Shown here piece after piece: positions 1 to 8,230 of a DNA stretch of 64,000 nucleotides. The notes beneath the pieces are model-generated. The model did no database searches. It was given only the letters and a program-made list of their open reading frames with translations, and was not told the DNA's origin. The position numbers and the translations under genes are program-made. The stretch comes from Chitinophaga flava (lineage in GTDB: Bacteria; Bacteroidota; Bacteroidia; Chitinophagales; Chitinophagaceae), in contig NZ_QFFJ01000001.1 in NCBI RefSeq assembly GCF_003308995.1, forward strand, positions 3,953,331 to 4,017,330, written 5' to 3'. Every line of letters begins with the position of its first letter. The first letter of the stretch is position 1.

Positions 1-2999
1 CCCGGGGCATCAGCGGCGTAGATCCCGGCATCCATACCAAAGACGCTATCGGCAGCCTGGCTCAGTCATTTACAGAAATAGATAAAACAGGACAGGAACT
101 GGCCACGGCAGCAGATAATATCGGTAAAGGCAATTTTAATATCGATGTTCAGCCCCGTAGTGCTGAAGACCTGCTGGGCAACGCCGTGGTGAAGATGGCA
201 GCAGACCTGAAAATATTCCGTCAGGAGAATGAAAAAACAATATGGATACAAGCCGGCCTTAACAGTATCAACGAGACACTGCTCGCAGAACGGGACCTGG
301 AATCGCTTACCCACGACGCGTTGGCAGAACTGGTAAAATATACCGGCGCACAAACAGGCGTGTTGTATATCCGTCAAAATGGAGATCTGCATTTTTCTGC
401 AGGCCATGCCTTGTCTGACCAATATCCGGCGCCATCTGTGATTGCCATAGGTAAAACGCTGATTGGACAGGCATTGAAACAAAGAGAACCGATTTACCTT
501 AAAGACGCACCGGATAAATTCCTGCATATTGCTGGTGGCACCGCTGCTGCACAACCCGGATATGTCATGATCATACCACTGATCCATGCCGGTATTGCAG
601 AAGGAGTGGTGGAAATAGGCTCGCTGTTTCCTTTCACTGAAAGTGGACTCAGTTATCTGAAACAGGCATCTGTCAGCATTGCGGTAGCTATACAAAGTAC
701 ACGCAGCCGCACAAGGCTGCAGGAGTTGCTGGAAGAAACCCAGTCACAGGCTGAAGAGCTCCAGGTACAGCACAGCGAACTGGAAGGGCTCAACGTAGAA
801 CTGGAAGCACAGACGCAGAAACTGCAGGTGTCTGAAGAAGAACTGAAAGTACAGCAGGAAGAACTGATGCAATCCAATGCTGAACTGGAGGAGAGGACCC
901 GCATGCTGGAAGAGAAAAACCAGATCATTGTAGAACGTAATCTTGAAATTCATAGAAAAGCAGAAGAGCTGGCACTCAGTACCAAATACAAATCCGAGTT
1001 CCTGGCTAATATGTCGCATGAGTTGCGTACACCACTAAATTCTATTTTGTTGTTGTCAAGGCTGCTCTCAGAAAACCATGACCATAACCTGAGCAACGAC
1101 CAGATAGAATATGCGCAAGTAATCAATTCATCCGGCAAAGGTCTGCTGACGCTGATCGATGAGATACTGGACCTGTCGAAGATAGAATCCGGTAAAATGG
1201 AGCTGGAGTATCACGAAGTATATGTGGGGGATATTCTATCCAACATGCAGGCGCTGTTTGAGCCTATCGCCCGTGATAAGGGGCTGGTGCTGAACCTGGT
1301 CGTTGCACCGGGACTGCAGCAGGCTATTGAAACAGATCAGATAAGGCTGGAACAGATACTGAAAAACCTGCTTTCCAACGCGCTTAAATTTACGGCCAAA
1401 GGCTCGGTAACTCTGTCTGTACAGGCAGGAGAAGTGCCCGGTACCGTGCGTTTTATTGTGAAAGATACAGGCATCGGTATCCCACGCGAAAAACAACAGG
1501 TGATCTTCGAAGCCTTCCAACAGGCAGATGGCTCTACCCGCCGCAAGTATGGCGGTACAGGCCTGGGGCTGTCTATCAGCCGCGAGCTGGCCAAACTACT
1601 GGGCGGACATATCTCCCTGCATAGTAGTGAACAGGAAGGCAGTGAGTTTGTGATAACGATACCGGCTACACGAAAAGTGATATCTGTTGTCCCTTTGCCT
1701 GCACCGGTAACGCCACAGGAACCGGCTGTGGTTGAAGAAGAACCGGCTCATGGGCCCTACCTCTCTACCCGCATCCCTGCTGATATACAAGATGACCGTG
1801 ATATGGTAAAACCCGGTGATGCGGTTATTCTCATCGTGGAAGATGATACCTACTTCGCTAAAGCCCTGCTCGAATTTACGCGTCAGCGTGGCTATAAAGG
1901 TGTAGTGACTGTACGGGGTGATATGGCCGGGGAGCTGGCTCGTAAATATAAGCCTATAGGGATTCTGCTGGATATAGAACTACCAGTGAAGGATGGTTGG
2001 CAGGTCATGGAAGAATTGAAAAATGATCCCGTCACCCGTCCGATACCGGTACATATCATGTCTTCCATGGAAGCTAAAAAGGAAAGCCTCCTGAAAGGTG
2101 CAGTGGACTTTATCAGCAAACCAGTTACGATGGAAAGTATGCAGCTGATTTTTGAAAAGATGGAGTTTGTGTTGCAACGTTCCACTAAAAAAGTGCTGAT
2201 ACTGGAAGAGAATGCCAAACATGCCAAAGCACTGGCTTACTTTCTCAGCAACTATCAGGTGAATTCTGAAATCAGCAATACCGTTCAGGAAGGAGTGGAA
2301 TTGCTGCAGCACCAGGATGTGGATTGTGTAATTCTGGATATGGGCATACCTGACCAGCAGGCTTATGAAGCGCTGGAAACAGTGAAGGAGATCAAAGGAC
2401 TGGAAAATCTGCCTATCATCATCTTTACCGGTAAAAGTCTTTCGCGTGCAGAAGAACAACGGATACGGCAGTACGCAGATTCTATTGTGGTGAAAACGGC
2501 CCATTCCTATCAGCGTATGCTCGATGAAGTATCACTGTTTTTGCATCTGGTATCTGAAAACAGCCAGCAGGTGATGCCTATGGTAAATGGAAAAATGTCG
2601 TTGCTTAATGAAGTGCTGAAAGATAAAACCGTATTGATTGCAGATGATGATGTACGTAATATCTTCTCGCTGACAAAGGCGTTGGAGAAACACCAGATGA
2701 AGGTGCTTTCTGCTGTTGATGGAAAAGAAGCCCTGCAGCAATTGAGTGAACATCCGGTAGATATTGTGCTGATGGACATGATGATGCCTGAGATGGATGG
2801 TTACGATGCGATTGCTGCTATCCGCAGAGAGCCGTCGCTGGCGCAACTGCCAGTAATAGCAGTAACGGCCAAAGCCATGATGGGGGACCGGGAAAAATGC
2901 CTGAAGGCAGGAGCTTCTGACTATATCTCCAAACCAGTAGATGTAGATCAGCTGATTTCGTTACTACGGGTATGGTTATACGATAAAGGCATGAAATAA
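1..2999 (+). CDS. Hybrid sensor histidine kinase, GAF-HisKA-HATPase-three receivers (5' end outside window)
   Basis: Hybrid histidine kinase whose reading frame is open from base 3, so the gene starts before the window. The first ~60 residues look like HAMP/linker sequence. Numbering from the internal ATG at 186: a GAF domain (~30-160), a long Gln/Glu-rich coiled coil (~170-265), HisKA with phosphoacceptor H278 in SHELRTPLNS, HATPase_c with DTGIGIP and GGTGLGLS (~385-500), then receivers at about 547-662, 668-785 and 814-932. Receivers 1 and 3 show the acidic pocket and phosphoacceptor Asp (LLDIELP, LMDMMMP); receiver 2 has a weaker pocket (LEEN) but keeps an Asp in ILDMGIP. A receiver gene follows after 1 bp, then CheR and CheB, so it probably heads a phosphorelay. 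The input domain and membrane segments are not visible. Confidence 0.93.
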   Translation, partial: RGISGVDPGIHTKDAIGSLAQSFTEIDKTGQELATAADNIGKGNFNIDVQPRSAEDLLGNAVVKMAADLKIFRQENEKTIWIQAGLNSINETLLAERDLESLTHDALAELVKYTGAQTGVLYIRQNGDLHFSAGHALSDQYPAPSVIAIGKTLIGQALKQREPIYLKDAPDKFLHIAGGTAAAQPGYVMIIPLIHAGIAEGVVEIGSLFPFTESGLSYLKQASVSIAVAIQSTRSRTRLQELLEETQSQAEELQVQHSELEGLNVELEAQTQKLQVSEEELKVQQEELMQSNAELEERTRMLEEKNQIIVERNLEIHRKAEELALSTKYKSEFLANMSHELRTPLNSILLLSRLLSENHDHNLSNDQIEYAQVINSSGKGLLTLIDEILDLSKIESGKMELEYHEVYVGDILSNMQALFEPIARDKGLVLNLVVAPGLQQAIETDQIRLEQILKNLLSNALKFTAKGSVTLSVQAGEVPGTVRFIVKDTGIGIPREKQQVIFEAFQQADGSTRRKYGGTGLGLSISRELAKLLGGHISLHSSEQEGSEFVITIPATRKVISVVPLPAPVTPQEPAVVEEEPAHGPYLSTRIPADIQDDRDMVKPGDAVILIVEDDTYFAKALLEFTRQRGYKGVVTVRGDMAGELARKYKPIGILLDIELPVKDGWQVMEELKNDPVTRPIPVHIMSSMEAKKESLLKGAVDFISKPVTMESMQLIFEKMEFVLQRSTKKVLILEENAKHAKALAYFLSNYQVNSEISNTVQEGVELLQHQDVDCVILDMGIPDQQAYEALETVKEIKGLENLPIIIFTGKSLSRAEEQRIRQYADSIVVKTAHSYQRMLDEVSLFLHLVSENSQQVMPMVNGKMSLLNEVLKDKTVLIADDDVRNIFSLTKALEKHQMKVLSAVDGKEALQQLSEHPVDIVLMDMMMPEMDGYDAIAAIRREPSLAQLPVIAVTAKAMMGDREKCLKAGASDYISKPVDVDQLISLLRVWLYDKGMK

Positions 3000-3000
3000 T

Positions 3001-3375
3001 ATGGAGCAGAAAAAAGTATTAATCATTGATGACGATGCGCGGAATATTTTCGCGCTCAAAGCAGTGTTACGTTCCAGAGGTATTTCCTGTATATCCGCTT
3101 CCTCCGGGGCTGAAGGCCTGGAGCTGCTGGCAGGAGAGCACCAGGTAGGGGTAGTACTGATGGATATTATGATGCCTGATATGGATGGTTACGAAACGAT
3201 AGCCGCCTTGCGCGCCCAGGCTCCTAATAGCAGGCTGCCTATTATAGCGGTGACTGCCCAGGCCATGGTGGGCGACCGGGAAAAATGTCTGCAGGCGGGC
3301 GCCGATAATTATATTTCAAAACCTGTTGATGTAGATGTGCTGTTGTCGCAGATACAACAATATTTAGCTGATTAA
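3001..3375 (+). CDS. Stand-alone CheY-like response regulator
   Basis: Single receiver domain of 124 aa with no output domain. The acidic pair is in IIDDDARNIF, the phosphoacceptor Asp in VLMDIMMPDMDGY, the conserved Thr in AVTAQAM and the Lys in YISKPVD. It closely resembles the third receiver of the kinase just upstream (same ...GDREKCL.AGA..YISKPVDVD ending), which suggests duplication of that domain. The start is 1 bp after the kinase stop and cheR begins 3 bp after its own stop, so the three are surely one transcript. It probably acts as a phosphate shuttle or sink in the pathway; the partner is inferred from position only. Confidence 0.93.
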   Translation: MEQKKVLIIDDDARNIFALKAVLRSRGISCISASSGAEGLELLAGEHQVGVVLMDIMMPDMDGYETIAALRAQAPNSRLPIIAVTAQAMVGDREKCLQAGADNYISKPVDVDVLLSQIQQYLAD

Positions 3376-3378
3376 CAA

Positions 3379-4206
3379 GTGACCAGAAATCACATAAGTG
3401 AAAGAGAAGTAAGTATGTTGCTGAATGATGTGTTGGAGCGCTACGGATACGATTTTACCGGGTATGCTCCTGCCTCCATCAACAGGCGGGTGAATCATCT
3501 TTTTCAAGCCGACCGTTTTCCCAGTTTCGCGGAATTCCGCTACCGCATTATGTCTGATCCGGACTATGCGCTTCGTTTTGTGGAAGAGATTACTGTAAAT
3601 GTTACGGAGATGTTCCGTGATCCGCAGTTCTACTATACTCTCCGGCGGGAAGTATTGCCGGTGCTGGCCACTTATCCGTTGATCCGGGTATGGCATGCGG
3701 GCTGCTCTACCGGAGAAGAAGTGTATTCATTTGCGATTTTGCTGAAGGAAGCCAACCTGCTGCACAAATCAGTCATCTATGCCACAGACCTAAATACCAG
3801 CGTATTGGAGAAGGGAAGAACCGGCATCTTTCCCATTTCGCAAATGCAGCAATACTCCCGCAACTACATGGAGGCCGGCGGATTGCATGATTTCTCTTCC
3901 TATTATACAGCTAATTATGAATATGCTAAATTCAGAAAAGACCTGGGCGAGAAGATCATCTTCTCTCCTCATAATCTTGTCACAGATGGTTCTTTTAATG
4001 AGTTTCAGCTGATCATCTGTAGAAATGTGTTGATTTATTTCAGTAAAACCCTACAGGATAAAGTCTTGCGCCTGTTTTGTGACAGCCTGGAGCCATTGGG
4101 TTTCCTGGCACTGGGGAGTAAGGAAACGCTTAGCTTCACAAGTGTGGCCAGCCAGTTCAGACAATTGGACAGCAAGGAAAAAATCTGGCGCAAACATCAC
4201 CTGTAA
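3379..4206 (+). CDS. CheR-type protein-glutamate O-methyltransferase
   Basis: SAM-dependent methyltransferase of the CheR family, 275 aa, the usual length. In chemotaxis CheR methylates glutamates of receptors. Visible are the N-terminal helical CheR_N part with the RRVNHLF basic stretch (~1-75), the VTEMFRDP signature, the SAM-binding loop HAGCSTGEEVYSFAILL (~105-120) and the CRNVLIYF motif (~210). The start is GTG at 3379, three bases after the upstream stop. The cheB homologue follows after 15 bp. No methyl-accepting receptor, CheA or CheW is encoded nearby, so the substrate is probably not a classical chemoreceptor; CheR/CheB pairs tied to histidine kinases are common in this phylum. Confidence 0.93.
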   Translation: MTRNHISEREVSMLLNDVLERYGYDFTGYAPASINRRVNHLFQADRFPSFAEFRYRIMSDPDYALRFVEEITVNVTEMFRDPQFYYTLRREVLPVLATYPLIRVWHAGCSTGEEVYSFAILLKEANLLHKSVIYATDLNTSVLEKGRTGIFPISQMQQYSRNYMEAGGLHDFSSYYTANYEYAKFRKDLGEKIIFSPHNLVTDGSFNEFQLIICRNVLIYFSKTLQDKVLRLFCDSLEPLGFLALGSKETLSFTSVASQFRQLDSKEKIWRKHHL

Positions 4207-4221
4207 TAAAGTAGTACCCTT

Positions 4222-4803
4222 ATGTCTACGGCTTCCCGCCTTGTATTAATAGGAGGTTCTGCAGGAGGGCTGCAGGCCATCCTTACGTTGTTGCCCGGCC
4301 TGATGCCACAGCTTGCCGCTGCAGTAGTGATTGTATTGCACCGGCAAAATCATTATGATTCTATGCTGACAGAGCTGTTATCGGCTAAAACGCAGCTGAC
4401 TGTTAAGGAAGCTGAAGAAAAAGAAACACTGCTGCCGGGCACCATCTATATCGCGCCGGCAGACTACCACCTGTTGCTGGAAACAGACCATACCTTTTCA
4501 CTGGATTATTCGGAGAAAGTGAATTTCAGCCGTCCCAGCATTGATGTTACATTCTCATCGGCAGCCCTGGCTTATGGGCGGCAGGTGGCCGCCATCCTGC
4601 TTTCCGGGGCTAATACAGACGGTGCAGAAGGACTGATGGATGTACATGACGCCGGTGGTATTACCATCGTACAAGATCCCGATACGGCTGCGGTAGATGT
4701 AATGCCCAGGCAGGCCATTCTTACTGCCCCTGTAGACCATATCCTGCCTGCCACCGCCATGGCTGCTTTTATTAACAGCTTTGCCGGTATGATGGCCAGT
4801 TGA
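4222..4803 (+). CDS. CheB-type protein-glutamate methylesterase, catalytic domain only
   Basis: CheB methylesterase/deamidase catalytic domain, 193 aa, without the N-terminal receiver of classical CheB. The catalytic triad is visible: Ser in IGGSAGG near residue 13, His in VLHRQNH near 40 and Asp in SGANTDGAEG near 134. It would remove methyl groups added by the CheR encoded 15 bp upstream. Control by phosphorylation cannot be intramolecular here; the stand-alone receiver at 3001 or the receiver of the next kinase could supply it. Start is ATG at 4222. Confidence 0.93.
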   Translation: MSTASRLVLIGGSAGGLQAILTLLPGLMPQLAAAVVIVLHRQNHYDSMLTELLSAKTQLTVKEAEEKETLLPGTIYIAPADYHLLLETDHTFSLDYSEKVNFSRPSIDVTFSSAALAYGRQVAAILLSGANTDGAEGLMDVHDAGGITIVQDPDTAAVDVMPRQAILTAPVDHILPATAMAAFINSFAGMMAS

Positions 4804-4847
4804 GGTATGGTTATTGAAAAATATACCTTGCGTAATATCTTTAGTGT

Positions 4848-6437
4848 ATGATTCTGATTGTTGACGATAAGCCAGAGAATATTTTATCCATTAGGAAAAC
4901 GTTGGAGCTGTATAAGTTTGAAGTGGATACCGCTTTGTCGGGTGAAGAGGCGTTGAGAAAAATACTTAAAAACAGCTACACGCTGATTATCCTGGACGTG
5001 CAAATGCCCAGTATGGATGGCTTTGAGGTGGCAGAAGCTATTTCCGGCTACAGCAAAGCAAAAGACATCCCTATCATTTTCCTCAGCGCTGTCAACAAAG
5101 AAAAACGTTTTATCGTAAAAGGTTACGACTCCGGCGGAATTGATTATCTCACCAAACCTGTAGATCCTGATGTATTGTTGATGAAGGTGAAAACTTTTTC
5201 CCGGCTGTATCAACAGTCACAGGAACTGAAACAAATACACCAGTCATTACAGGAAGAAGTGGAAGTGCGCAAACTGGCTCAGGCAGCCCTGAGTGAAAAA
5301 GTGAACGAGCTGCATACCACACTGGAAGCATTGCCACAGATAGCCTTCACCGTTACCACAGACGGACAGATAGAATATGTCAACCGCAATTGGTACAAGT
5401 ATGCAGATAATATGCAGCAGCTGCCGGAAACGCTGTCTGGTGGCGATTCCATGCGGCAATGCCTGGAACAAACGCTTCGCGCTGGCCTGCCGCTTGAAAA
5501 GGAAGTATATCTGAAAGACAGAACAGACAACTCCTACCGCTGTCATCTCCTGCGCATCACACCCGTAAAGGAAGGTCCCGAAATCGTAAAGTGGATTGGT
5601 ACCTTCACCGATATTGCCCTGCAGAAGCAGGCCAATGAAATACTCGAACTGAAAGTAAAAGAAAGAACGGAAGAACTGATAGAGATCAACAAATCACTGG
5701 AAGCCAGTAACCATGATCTGCAACAATTTGCCTCCGTTGCCTCTCATGACCTGAAGGAGCCGCTCCGCAAAATCCAGCTGTTTGGTGCTATTGTGCGTGA
5801 CCGGTTTCTGCAAACAGATCCCAATGCCATGTCCTATATGGAAAGGATCGTAGGCTCTTCCGAACGAATGGCAAGACTGATCAATGATCTGCTGAATTAT
5901 TCCCGCCTGTCTGCTGCAAGCATATACGAAATGACAGACCTTAATGTGGTGGTGCAAGAGATTATCAGTGATCTGGAACTGGCTATCACAGAAAAGAATG
6001 CTGTGGTACATGTGGAAAAATTACCCCATATTGAAGCTGTTCCTGGGCAGATCCGGCAGGTGTTCCAGAATATCATCAGTAATGCCCTGAAATTTTCCCA
6101 TAACGACCGTACACCAGAAATCCATATTTCAGCGGATAGGGTAGCTACCAGTGCGGCAGACAGTGCTGTGGATGAAAATGGAAACTATTGCCGCATCACC
6201 GTCCGCGACAATGGCATCGGCTTCAACGAAAAATACCTGTCCAAGATATTTACTATCTTTCAGCGTCTGCATAACGCTGATCTGTACGAAGGCACCGGCA
6301 TCGGCCTGGCTATCGCCAAAAAAGTAATTGATAAACATCAGGGAATCATCACAGCCACCAGTGTGGAAGGAGAGGGGACATCCTTTATCATGGTGTTACC
6401 GGTAAAACAAACGAAAACGCCCAACATAATCTCATAA
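4848..6437 (+). CDS. Receiver-PAS-histidine kinase
   Basis: Soluble 529-aa kinase that begins with a receiver domain (1-125: ILIVDDKPENI, LDVQMPSMDGF, SAVNKE, YLTKPVD). A coiled coil (~125-150) follows, then a PAS-like sensor (~152-265, ending in a PAC-like WIGTFTDIALQKQ), another coil, HisKA with H300 in ASHDLKEPLRKI and HATPase_c (~395-520) with DNGIGF and GTGIGLAIAKK. No membrane segment. With a receiver at the N terminus its autokinase activity is probably set by phosphorylation from an upstream kinase such as the hybrid kinase at the left edge. It follows cheB after 44 bp and is probably in the same operon. Confidence 0.92.
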   Translation: MILIVDDKPENILSIRKTLELYKFEVDTALSGEEALRKILKNSYTLIILDVQMPSMDGFEVAEAISGYSKAKDIPIIFLSAVNKEKRFIVKGYDSGGIDYLTKPVDPDVLLMKVKTFSRLYQQSQELKQIHQSLQEEVEVRKLAQAALSEKVNELHTTLEALPQIAFTVTTDGQIEYVNRNWYKYADNMQQLPETLSGGDSMRQCLEQTLRAGLPLEKEVYLKDRTDNSYRCHLLRITPVKEGPEIVKWIGTFTDIALQKQANEILELKVKERTEELIEINKSLEASNHDLQQFASVASHDLKEPLRKIQLFGAIVRDRFLQTDPNAMSYMERIVGSSERMARLINDLLNYSRLSAASIYEMTDLNVVVQEIISDLELAITEKNAVVHVEKLPHIEAVPGQIRQVFQNIISNALKFSHNDRTPEIHISADRVATSAADSAVDENGNYCRITVRDNGIGFNEKYLSKIFTIFQRLHNADLYEGTGIGLAIAKKVIDKHQGIITATSVEGEGTSFIMVLPVKQTKTPNIIS

Positions 6438-6472
6438 CCCATAACTCTATTTCATTTTAAACCTATACTTTC

Positions 6473-7600
6473 ATGAAAAGAATTGTATGCATGCTGCTGC
6501 TATTGGCAGCCTTTACTACTGCTGTCCAGGCTCAGACTACTTCCCCAACAAGAACCTATTGGACCAATATTCAGATTCCCGGTTATACAGATGATGCTAC
6601 GGGTGTCAATTATCTTATTTTGCATAGATCTTACGACAATGTGCCGATGGATGGTTATTTTGTGATGGGAAAAATTTCCGCCATTAGAGGGCACATAGGA
6701 GCGTGGAACCGTAAATGGACGATCGAAGTAAACACTGCTTCTGCCCACAAGTCCGACCGGGGAAGCCTGATCTGTTATAACGAACCTGCCCAGTTGGTGA
6801 CGTTGAGGTATAATGGCGTTAAATATCTGGCTGTTTCTATTCAAAATAGTTCTACTCTGACAGAGTTTTCATTTACTGGATACATACAATATCCAGCGTT
6901 TGAAATCGTGAAGGAATCACAGGTATCAGAGGTCGCACTTTTCAGAAGTGGAGATCCTGTTACGATAGCAGGTAATCTGGTGGTAGATGATAATGGCAGT
7001 AAAATCCCCACCGGCGATGATTTGTCCATGAATGCCGTTATTGTCAATACTTCCAAATCGGGAGCAATTACTGTTGCTGCCCCTACCACGCAGGAGTCTA
7101 TATTTGCGGGCCATCATATGACCTTTTTCTCTCCCAATTTTCAGGGTGGCATGGGTATTTCCATCGGACAGCATAACAGCGGCTTTATACAGGCTTTTTC
7201 CAATACCACCGAAAACGGGAGTTTGTTCCTCAATCCCAACGGTGGCGGTGTGGGTATTGGCGTACATGATACCAAAGGTTACCGGTTGGCTGTTGCCGGC
7301 AGTATGATTGCTGAAAGGGTAGTGGTGAAGAATTACCAGAACTGGCCGGATTTTGTGTTTGCGAAAAACTACCAGCTCCCTTCTTTACAGGAAGTCGAAG
7401 CATATGTCAATACACATCAGCATTTGCCGGGTATTCCATCTGCAGCTGCTGTAAAGGAAAAAGGTATTGATCTGGAAGAGATGAACAGTAAGTTGTTGCA
7501 AAAAGTAGAGGAACTGACGTTGTATCTTATTCAGCTGGACAAGGAGAATAAGGAATTAAAAGCCGAAGTAAAAGCGATCCGTTCAGCGCTTCAAAAGTGA
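6473..7600 (+). CDS. Exported protein with tail-fibre-like C-terminal coiled coil, function unknown
   Basis: 375-aa exported protein: residues 1-20 form a signal peptide cleaved around VQAQTT. The middle (~25-270) is beta-rich with no motif I recognise. The end (~285-375) matches a pattern frequent in Bacteroidota exported proteins: FVFAKNYQLPSLQEVEAY followed by HQHLPGIPSAAAVKEKGIDL, then a C-terminal coiled coil of Glu/Lys/Leu heptads. Such ends resemble the trimerising or chaperone tails of phage tail-fibre proteins (S74-like), but no catalytic Ser/Lys pair is evident. It lies 35 bp after the kinase and ends at a palindrome and terminator. A surface or adhesive role is a guess. Confidence 0.8.
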   Translation: MKRIVCMLLLLAAFTTAVQAQTTSPTRTYWTNIQIPGYTDDATGVNYLILHRSYDNVPMDGYFVMGKISAIRGHIGAWNRKWTIEVNTASAHKSDRGSLICYNEPAQLVTLRYNGVKYLAVSIQNSSTLTEFSFTGYIQYPAFEIVKESQVSEVALFRSGDPVTIAGNLVVDDNGSKIPTGDDLSMNAVIVNTSKSGAITVAAPTTQESIFAGHHMTFFSPNFQGGMGISIGQHNSGFIQAFSNTTENGSLFLNPNGGGVGIGVHDTKGYRLAVAGSMIAERVVVKNYQNWPDFVFAKNYQLPSLQEVEAYVNTHQHLPGIPSAAAVKEKGIDLEEMNSKLLQKVEELTLYLIQLDKENKELKAEVKAIRSALQK

Positions 7601-7608
7601 CCAAAATA

Positions 7609-7631
7609 GCCCCGGACTTCAGTCCTGGGGC
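7609..7631. repeat. Short palindrome, copy 1 (CCAGGACTGAAGTCC family)
   Basis: Imperfect hairpin 9 bp after the preceding stop: gccccggact pairs with agtcctggggc with one bulged base. Its reverse complement shares the core CCCAGGACTGAAGTCC with the palindrome at 33236-33255, which also follows a gene end directly. Two copies in one window suggest a dispersed repeat. It may assist termination or mRNA stability but has no T-run of its own. Confidence 0.7.
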
Positions 7632-7681
7632 ACCCAAATAAAAAAAAACCGCGCATTGCGCGGTTTTTTTTTATTTGGGTG
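7631..7681. terminator. Bidirectional terminator, 24-bp perfect stem
   Basis: Perfect inverted repeat: arm 7631-7654, 3-base loop att, arm 7658-7681. The core is ccgcgc/gcgcgg flanked by nine A on the left and nine T on the right, so it can terminate both the gene ending at 7600 and the minus-strand tRNA-Ala. The distal arm sequence (atttgggtg) overlaps the 3' end of the tRNA at 7680-7681. Confidence 0.88.
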
Positions 7682-7752
7682 GAGGATAGCGGGCTCGAAC
7701 CGCTCACCTCAAACATGCCATGCTTGCGCTCTACCAGATGAGCTAATCCCCC
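7680..7752 (-). tRNA. tRNA-Ala (anticodon GGC)
   Basis: Reading on -, the acceptor arm GGGGGAT pairs with ATCCTCC and includes the G3-U70 pair that defines alanine tRNAs. The D-arm is GCTC..GAGC, the anticodon arm CAAGC-ATGGCAT-GTTTG with anticodon GGC, and the T-arm has loop TTCGAGC. The discriminator is A at 7680. CCA is not encoded (ACCC follows). The terminator 7631-7681 begins at once. Confidence 0.95.
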
Positions 7753-7810
7753 ATGTCATTTTCCCTTTCGGGATTGCAAAGATATATTATTTTCGTGAAT
7801 TGCAAATTTT

Positions 7811-8230
7811 TTACACAAAATCTTTAAAAATTCCTTCCACAGTCTCCTTTAATTCCTTTAGCAACAAGGGTTTTCGTAATAATTTAATGACCAGTGGATT
7901 GGCGTTGGTACGGGTAATATCACCATAATCCAGGGAAGAAGATACCATTACGATATGGCATTGCGATTTGATTTTCTGCGGATAGGTATCGAATGCCTGT
8001 AAAAATTCGAAGCCGTCCATTTCGGGCATCTGAATATCCAGCAGTATGATAGTGGGTGGTATTCTGGGAAGGGCAATGTTGGAAGATAAGAATTCCAGTG
8101 CTTTGTTGGCATTTACAAATGAAAGTACCGTTCTGCTGATTTGTTGAAAGGTGATCAACTTCTCATGCAGCAATAAATCAATCTCATTGTCATCTATCAA
8201 TATGACACGCAGGTCAGGTATCGAATTCAT
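7811..8230 (-). CDS. Single-domain response regulator
   Basis: Receiver-only protein (~139 aa from ATG at 8230; an in-frame ATG at 8254 would add 8 residues). Motifs: VILIDDNEIDLLLHEKL, phosphoacceptor in IILLDIQMPEMDGF, Ser/Thr region MVSSSLDYGD, Lys in LLRKPLLLKEL. Its start overlaps the 3' end of the upstream receiver-kinase gene (stop at 8214), indicating translational coupling. It is the last gene of a minus-strand run that starts near 13836. Probable role: terminal phosphoacceptor that transmits by protein contact, since no DNA-binding domain is present. The 58-bp gap to tRNA-Ala shows no further gene. Confidence 0.9.
   Translation of the reverse strand: MNSIPDLRVILIDDNEIDLLLHEKLITFQQISRTVLSFVNANKALEFLSSNIALPRIPPTIILLDIQMPEMDGFEFLQAFDTYPQKIKSQCHIVMVSSSLDYGDITRTNANPLVIKLLRKPLLLKELKETVEGIFKDFV

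Noticed and set aside
7656..7928. 90-codon ORF on + across the tRNA-Ala gene
   Set aside because: Runs through the terminator, the tRNA and into the receiver gene; no protein character.
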